A stretch of 17,436 nt of DNA from JBOHCT01 sp050699055 (GTDB lineage Bacteria > Actinomycetota > Actinomycetes > Streptosporangiales > JBOHCT01). Positions 13,843 through 17,436 of this stretch are shown in pieces. Location of the stretch: NCBI GenBank assembly GCA_050699055.1, contig JBOHCT010000082.1:1-17436 (forward strand), in the 5' to 3' direction. Each line of letters opens with the position of its first letter. Within the stretch, counting starts at the first letter, position 1. The translations under genes and the position numbers were made by a program. The notes below the pieces were generated by a model that saw nothing but the letters and a program-made list of their open reading frames with translations, had not been told where the DNA came from and ran no database searches.

Positions 13843-15666
13843 TCAGCGGCCCTCGATGGGGATGTCGTGGAGGACGACGGGCTTGTCGGTCTGTGGGCTC
13901 AGCTGCGGAACGTGCACGTCGAGGGTGTCGACTCCGGTGGGAGGGGCGGCGTAGGTCGCGGACAGGTACAGCGTCTGCCCCGGATAGGGGTCCCAGTCGC
14001 CCGCTCCCATGCCCTGTGAGCACAGGCATTCCTGCTTGTCGCGGATGCCCGGATACTCGCCAGGGATATACAGCCGCCGATGCTTGGTGTCGGCCAGGGT
14101 GACCCCTCTGACATTGAGATGGTACTTCGGATAGCGCAGCTCCAATGGGTCGAGCGCGTCACGGCCGAGAACGTCGCCATGTGGGTTGCTGCGGGGTACG
14201 TGGATACCGAAGTTGAGGGTGAGCAGGCCGCCGTGCTGGTAGAGCCGGTAGACCTCGACGACCGTGTCGACCTCGTCCGCCCGGGATCCCGGGCCGAACT
14301 TGGCCTTGTGCCGGGCGAGGGTGTCGTTGGGCGTGGGGGTGCCCGAGGGGCGCGGCCGCAGCGAGCTCGTCACCGAGGGTGCGGGGGTTGCGGTGGCTTT
14401 GGGTTTGGGGGTATAGCGGATCTCCACGCGCCGGTTCAGCGCGCGGCCCTGCGGGTTGTCCTGCCCGTCCTTGGTGGTGTTCGGCGTGACCGGGTCGGCT
14501 TCGCCGAATCCCCTGGCGACCAGCTTCAGGCCAGTGCCGTGCAGCATACCGACGAGCTTCTTCCGCACCGCTCGGGCGCGGCGGTTGGACAGCCGCAGGT
14601 TGTAGGCCTTGCTCCCCTTGGAGTCGGTGTAGCCGTTGACGTGCACGGTGCCTTTCGCGCGGTCGCGTAGCACGGTCGCGGCCTTGTGGATCCGCGACTG
14701 GGCTTTCTTCGTCAGGTCTGCCTTGTCGAACGCGAAGAGCACGTCGGCGGCGAGGACGACCTTGTCGCGTTCCTCCGTGACCGACCGGTCCAGGGTGGCA
14801 GTCGGCAGGTTAAGCCGCCGCACCGTGCTCTCGGCGGAGCCGAGGTTCCGCGACCGGAACTCCGGGAGCAGCACCTCCGGTGCCTTCTCGCCTGGCGCGG
14901 GGGTGAGCAGCTGCGGCGCGGGCGGGTCGACCACCTTCGGGATCGGCCCGTGGGTGATCGGCACGTCGGCCAGCACGCCACCCATGCGGGGGAAGACCAC
15001 ATCGATCCGGTCGAGCGAGGCGGGGACGTCGGTGTACGCGACCCGAAGCAGCGTTGTCGATCCCCCGACGATCGAGCTGCCCTCGTCGGTCCCGGGACCC
15101 TGTGCGCACACGCAGTCGCCGTCGTCGTCGCGGGCGGCCAGGTACGCCTTGCCCGCCCCCGAGTCGACCAGCGCCATCCCCGTCACGTCCCTGCTGGGTT
15201 GGGTCATGTCGCTGTCAGGCAGGGGATCGTCGTTCTCCCACGGCGCGAACAGGTGCCACCCGTCGACGCCGTAGTTCACGGTGGGCTCCACCCCCGGCGG
15301 GTTGTCGATCCCGATGCCGCGTTCCGGGCCGGCACCGACGATGGTGGCGCCCATATACAGCCACGCCAAATTGTCCTCCTCATACACCCCGTACACCGAC
15401 ACCCGCATGAACGGGCCGCCACCGTCGGGCTGCTCGTCGGTCTCGGTGGGCAGCGCCCACGCCGTGGACGCCACCGGCACCGGCAACCCGTTCGTCCCGG
15501 TTTCCACCGGCGACGACCCCGTCCGCGACGGCGATGAGGGTGACGCAGAACCCGCCCCAGAATCGCCGGAGCCTGATCCACCGAAGCACCCGGTCACCGC
15601 CAGCAGCGAGAGCACCAGCCCCGCCGCCATCGTCGCCTGGCGCCACCTGCTCACCGTCCCACGCAT
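13843..15666 (-). CDS. OmpA-family lipoprotein with homologous domains on both sides of the OmpA domain
   Basis: 607 aa. An N-terminal signal with hydrophobic core and lipobox LLAVTGC predicts lipidation at Cys27 and export to the outer face of the membrane. A Ser/Gly/Pro-rich linker follows. Residues about 300-420 form an OmpA C-terminal peptidoglycan-binding domain: VLFAFDKADLTKKAQSRI, VNGYTDSKGSKAYNLRLS, NRRARAV, GFGEADP and NRRVEIRY. The regions at about 88-237 and 470-604 appear homologous to each other: each has a CxC motif (DCVC 184-187, ECLC 547-550), then ARV/LSATY, PxxxDxxDVxxP and a closing DVPI/DIPI. ATG 15666 is chosen over the longer frame because the signal peptide starts there. 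The gene is single, on the minus strand, bracketed by 70-bp direct repeats. Role inferred: envelope anchoring or sensing. Confidence 0.88.
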   Translation of the reverse strand: MRGTVSRWRQATMAAGLVLSLLAVTGCFGGSGSGDSGAGSASPSSPSRTGSSPVETGTNGLPVPVASTAWALPTETDEQPDGGGPFMRVSVYGVYEEDNLAWLYMGATIVGAGPERGIGIDNPPGVEPTVNYGVDGWHLFAPWENDDPLPDSDMTQPSRDVTGMALVDSGAGKAYLAARDDDGDCVCAQGPGTDEGSSIVGGSTTLLRVAYTDVPASLDRIDVVFPRMGGVLADVPITHGPIPKVVDPPAPQLLTPAPGEKAPEVLLPEFRSRNLGSAESTVRRLNLPTATLDRSVTEERDKVVLAADVLFAFDKADLTKKAQSRIHKAATVLRDRAKGTVHVNGYTDSKGSKAYNLRLSNRRARAVRKKLVGMLHGTGLKLVARGFGEADPVTPNTTKDGQDNPQGRALNRRVEIRYTPKPKATATPAPSVTSSLRPRPSGTPTPNDTLARHKAKFGPGSRADEVDTVVEVYRLYQHGGLLTLNFGIHVPRSNPHGDVLGRDALDPLELRYPKYHLNVRGVTLADTKHRRLYIPGEYPGIRDKQECLCSQGMGAGDWDPYPGQTLYLSATYAAPPTGVDTLDVHVPQLSPQTDKPVVLHDIPIEGR

Positions 15667-15714
15667 CCGGCCATGATAAAGGTCGCTACGGATCGAGCGG
15701 ATGCACATTTGACC

Positions 15715-15784
15715 GGATCCGCACCAGAGGTACGAAGCGGCAGTATTCTCCGTGGCCAGACCGCAGAGCCGGATCACGGCGCGC
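15715..15784. repeat. Direct repeat copy B, upstream of the OmpA-family gene
   Basis: Second copy of the 70-bp repeat (58/70 identical to 13762-13831), beginning 49 bp upstream of the lipoprotein start. The two copies are 1953 bp apart, so the repeat plus gene form a unit. Between here and the FAD monooxygenase relic at 15978 the only other feature found is the orphan IS terminus. Confidence 0.7.
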
Positions 15785-15914
15785 AGTTCGGGGGCCGACA
15801 TGGTGCTATGAGCCCGGGACCGCCGCTCCGGTCATTCCTGAACCGCGCCCAAGGCCGGCCCTGGAGGCACGGGGCAGGCCGACCGCCCCGTGGGTATTGG
15901 CCGAGTCCGCCCAT

Positions 15915-15930
15915 GCGCCCGGCAATAGGA
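15915..15930 (+). repeat. Orphan copy of the IS4-type terminus
   Basis: GCGCCCGGCAATAGGA matches 16 of 16 bases of the terminus at window position 1 and at 17216, but the following bases do not match the element's interior. It may be a leftover end from an excision or deletion, or the end of a related element. It lies just downstream of the FAD monooxygenase relic. Confidence 0.5.
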
Positions 15931-15977
15931 ACGACGCCACTAACGGTGGCCCACAGCAATGCCCGCCAGCGCATCCG

Positions 15978-16067
15978 GATCAGCAGGGGCACTGTCTCCT
16001 CGCCAAACCGATGGCGAGGGTCAACGACCGGCCCGCCGCCGACGACGAGGACCTCAGTCTCAACCAT
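15978..16067 (-). pseudogene. Remnant of a FAD-dependent aromatic monooxygenase N-terminus
   Basis: From ATG 16067 the minus strand encodes METEVLVVGGGPV-like sequence (MVETEVLVVGGGPV), the beta strand and glycine-rich FAD-binding loop of PheA/TfdB-type hydroxylases. The fold continues only by changing frame twice: LTLAIGLARR in the next frame, then VPLLI back in a third register, as expected for helix 1 and beta strand 2 of the Rossmann fold. Similarity stops near 15978. Two frameshifts and truncation show it is dead. It starts 50 bp after the class II aldolase stop on the same strand, so it was probably the next gene of that operon. Confidence 0.6.
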
Positions 16068-16117
16068 CAGGTTCGGCGTCCGCGCAGCCGGCGTCGGAGT
16101 CGCGATACCCCCGCTCG

Positions 16118-16839
16118 TTAGAGGACGACCGGGGGGTCCGTCGCATTCAGCCGCCGGACAAGATATTCCCACACTGTATCGAGGCGGTTCAGTAGGGTTG
16201 CTCGCTTCTCGAGCGACTCCTCGCGTGCTACCTCCGTGTACGAATCGCCGAAGGCCTGCGTCAGGAGCTGCGCGCGGCAGGCCTTTTCGAGTAGGACTGC
16301 CCGTACAACCGCGTCACGCACACTGGTACCTACCGTGACGACGCCATGATTGACGAGGAAAAGCACGTCACGCTCGCCGAGGACGGTCACTACCTGGCGG
16401 CCCCGCTCGCGGCTTTGGATAAGAGCGGAGGTCAAGTCAAACCGTGGGACATCTGGCGGCACGAACAGTGAGCTCAAGTTGGACACCACACGCAGAGGTT
16501 GCCCTGCCGCGGCCAACGCGGTCGCATGCGGCGGATGCGTATGGACTATCGCGCCAGCGTCGTGACGAGCCGCCATGATCTCCGTATGCAGCGGCCACTC
16601 GGAGTGACGCCGGCCATTTCCGTACACGACGCCGCCCTCCTCGTCTACGAGCACCGCGTCGTCAGCCTTGATCTCGTCGAGTCCGAGTCCAGCGGCCTTC
16701 ATCCAGATTCCGCGTCCATCGGGTCGCGCACCGATATATGACCCCACACATAGTCATCGTGTCCGTTGTGGGCAAGCACTCGACACCCATCCGCCAGCAG
16801 CTGCTGTAGGTCCTGCCGAGCATCCTCCGCCTCACTCAT
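16118..16839 (-). pseudogene. Class II aldolase/adducin-family protein with a single-base frameshift
   Basis: ATG 16839 with GGGAG just upstream begins MSEAEDARQDLQQLLADGCR then VLAHNGHDDYVWGHISVRDP, the expected N-terminus. The frame then meets a stop, and the remainder (DGRGIWMKAAGLGLDEIKAD onward) is in the neighbouring frame. Adding one base to the CCC run at 16721-16723 restores a 240-aa protein. The zinc and catalytic residues are present: HTEI (Glu), VHTHPPHA (two His) and NHGVVTVG (third His). Family members cleave or decarboxylate phosphorylated sugars or aromatic ring-fission products. Without the frameshift the protein looks functional, so a sequencing error or recent mutation is possible. 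A 209-aa product from an internal ATG at 16747 would lack part of the active-site N-terminus. Confidence 0.75.
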
Positions 16840-16856
16840 TACACTCCCTCATGGTT

Positions 16857-16985
16857 TCATTTAGACGCATTGCGGACGTAGCGCTCAAGTGCGAGCAGAC
16901 CAGTGTTTGCGACCACCGCCATAACGAGAACAACGAGCACGACCGCGAACATCTGCGACAGCTCCTGCAGTCCGTAGGCGCGCTG
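16857..16985 (-). pseudogene. C-terminal fragment of an ABC transporter permease
   Basis: The minus strand reads QRAYGLQELSQMFAVVLVVL then VMAVVANTGLLALERYVRNA and SK-stop (stop at 16859-16857). A single hydrophobic helix followed by an ALERYVRNASK end is typical of the last membrane segment of SsuC/TauC-type permeases. No start or conserved EAA loop remains; sequence upstream is replaced within about 40 bp by the compound repeat E2. The stop is 17 bp before the class II aldolase start, so transporter and aldolase were once an operon. Truncation by the repeat or its parent element is the likely cause. Confidence 0.55.
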
Positions 16986-17025
16986 GTTTGAGAACCTCGC
17001 GGGCAGTGCCCCCTACGTGGCCCGC

Positions 17026-17206
17026 GGTGGTCAGTCCCAGAGTGGTCCCGTGAGCCCAAGAGTGGTCCCGTGAGTACCGGCAAAGCGGACACAATCCCAT
17101 GCTGGCGGGACCAAGATCGTACTGAGGGGACCACGGTCGTACTGGCGGGACCAAGATGGCTCCACGATCGTCTTGACTGGACGACTCGAGCCAGGTTTCC
17201 AACAAG
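17026..17206. repeat. Compound repeat E2, IS-end-like relic
   Basis: Second copy of the E1 repeat in the same orientation. It holds two forward AGTGGTCCCGTGAG units (17041 and 17061), the identical core TACCGGCAAAGCGGACA, and three inverted GGGACCA units (near 17106, 17127 and 17146) alternating with ATCGTACTG-like spacers. It is longer than E1 by an extra right-hand unit. The right flank (GACGACTCGAGCC, 17180-17192) again resembles that of E1. The structure fits two IS ends with multiple transposase-binding sites brought together by internal deletion. It abuts the truncated permease on the left and an IS4-type terminus 8 bp to the right. Confidence 0.55.
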
Positions 17207-17213
17207 GCACTTA

Positions 17214-17436
17214 GAGCGCCCGGCAATAGGACTGCCGGGCTCGCGGGCCCCTGAGCGTCGCCTGGCTGCGTTGTCGTCGGTCGACGCAGCTCACACTGCG
17301 CCTCCCTCCCAATACCTTCAACTTAAGGTTACATCGGTGTAAGATCGCCGTATGGCGAGAGCTGGGCAGCAGGTACTTGGTGACCAGGGCAGGTTGGAGG
17401 ACCGGATCTCGGTCGGGGTGTTGGCCAGGACGTTTC
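17214..17436 (+). mobile_element. IS4-family insertion sequence, left end (continues beyond window)
   Basis: The left terminus GAGCGCCCGGCAATAGG at 17214-17230 is followed by about 120 bp of non-coding end and then the transposase start. The first 95 bases match the miniature relic at the window start, and a terminal hairpin (GCCCGGCA/TGCCGGGC) is present. The right end lies outside the window. Confidence 0.7.
17352..17436 (+). CDS. IS4-family transposase, N-terminal 28 codons
   Basis: Translation from ATG 17352 gives MARAGQQVLGDQGRLEDRIS then VGVLARTF, cut by the window edge. The RLxDRIxVGVLARTF pattern is the start of the IS4 transposase N-terminal domain, which precedes the DDE catalytic domain. 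TAAGAT at 17340-17345 ends six bases before the ATG, so the transcript is probably leaderless; there is no Shine-Dalgarno. It is a genuine start rather than a fragment, because the IS terminus lies 138 bp upstream. The catalytic part cannot be judged from this window. Confidence 0.75.
   Translation, partial: MARAGQQVLGDQGRLEDRISVGVLARTF

Noticed and set aside
1..17436. CRISPR array, tRNA or rRNA gene, phage structural genes, replication origin
   Set aside because: No regularly spaced repeats, no cloverleaf or rRNA-like stretches, and no phage or replication protein signatures were seen on either strand.

Overview
The window looks like accessory DNA of a high-GC actinomycete. This rests on strongly GC-biased codon use, GTG/TTG starts, a helix-turn-helix plus DUF5753 regulator, a DUF574-type methyltransferase fragment and an actinobacterial OmpA-type lipoprotein. 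No tRNA, rRNA or core housekeeping block is visible, so the genus cannot be fixed.

Layout. 1-159 is a miniature relic of an IS4-type element. 227-3351 holds a LysR regulator divergent from a luciferase-like monooxygenase / alpha-beta hydrolase pair. 3381-3511 is an IS-end-like compound repeat. 3554-7628 is a regulatory and defence-like patch: a membrane-anchored methyltransferase, a deleted AsnC regulator, a frameshifted small-gene pair divergent from an XRE/DUF5753 regulator, a methyltransferase/mycoredoxin chimera, and a VapBC-type toxin-antitoxin pair. 7733-13479 is the best preserved block: an amidase converging on a minus-strand run of GntR regulator, methylenetetrahydrofolate reductase-like enzyme, group D flavin monooxygenase and YxjG/MetE-like zinc methyltransferase. 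13762-15784 is an OmpA-family lipoprotein gene bracketed by 70-bp direct repeats. 15915-16985 is a decayed minus-strand operon: ABC permease tail, frameshifted class II aldolase, FAD monooxygenase remnant. 17026-17206 is a second copy of the compound repeat, and 17214 to the end is the left end of an apparently intact IS4-family element with the first 28 codons of its transposase.

How the genes may work together. The 9.2-13.5 kb block combines a folate C1 oxidoreductase, a thiol/methyl-transfer zinc enzyme and a flavin oxygenase under one FadR-type regulator, with a hydrolytic amidase alongside. The most economical reading is catabolism of a methylated, amide-bearing small molecule with methyl groups passing to tetrahydrofolate. 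The substrate is not visible and this is inference. The luciferase-like/hydrolase pair could belong to the same or a related pathway. Both oxygenases need reduced flavin, yet no flavin reductase lies in the window.

The rest is marked by decay: at least six broken or truncated genes sit near repeats. The most informative non-coding signal is a near-identical promoter/operator (TTGACY followed by GATTCCA...GAATC) present on both sides of the XRE/DUF5753 gene, which suggests that regulator's binding site.
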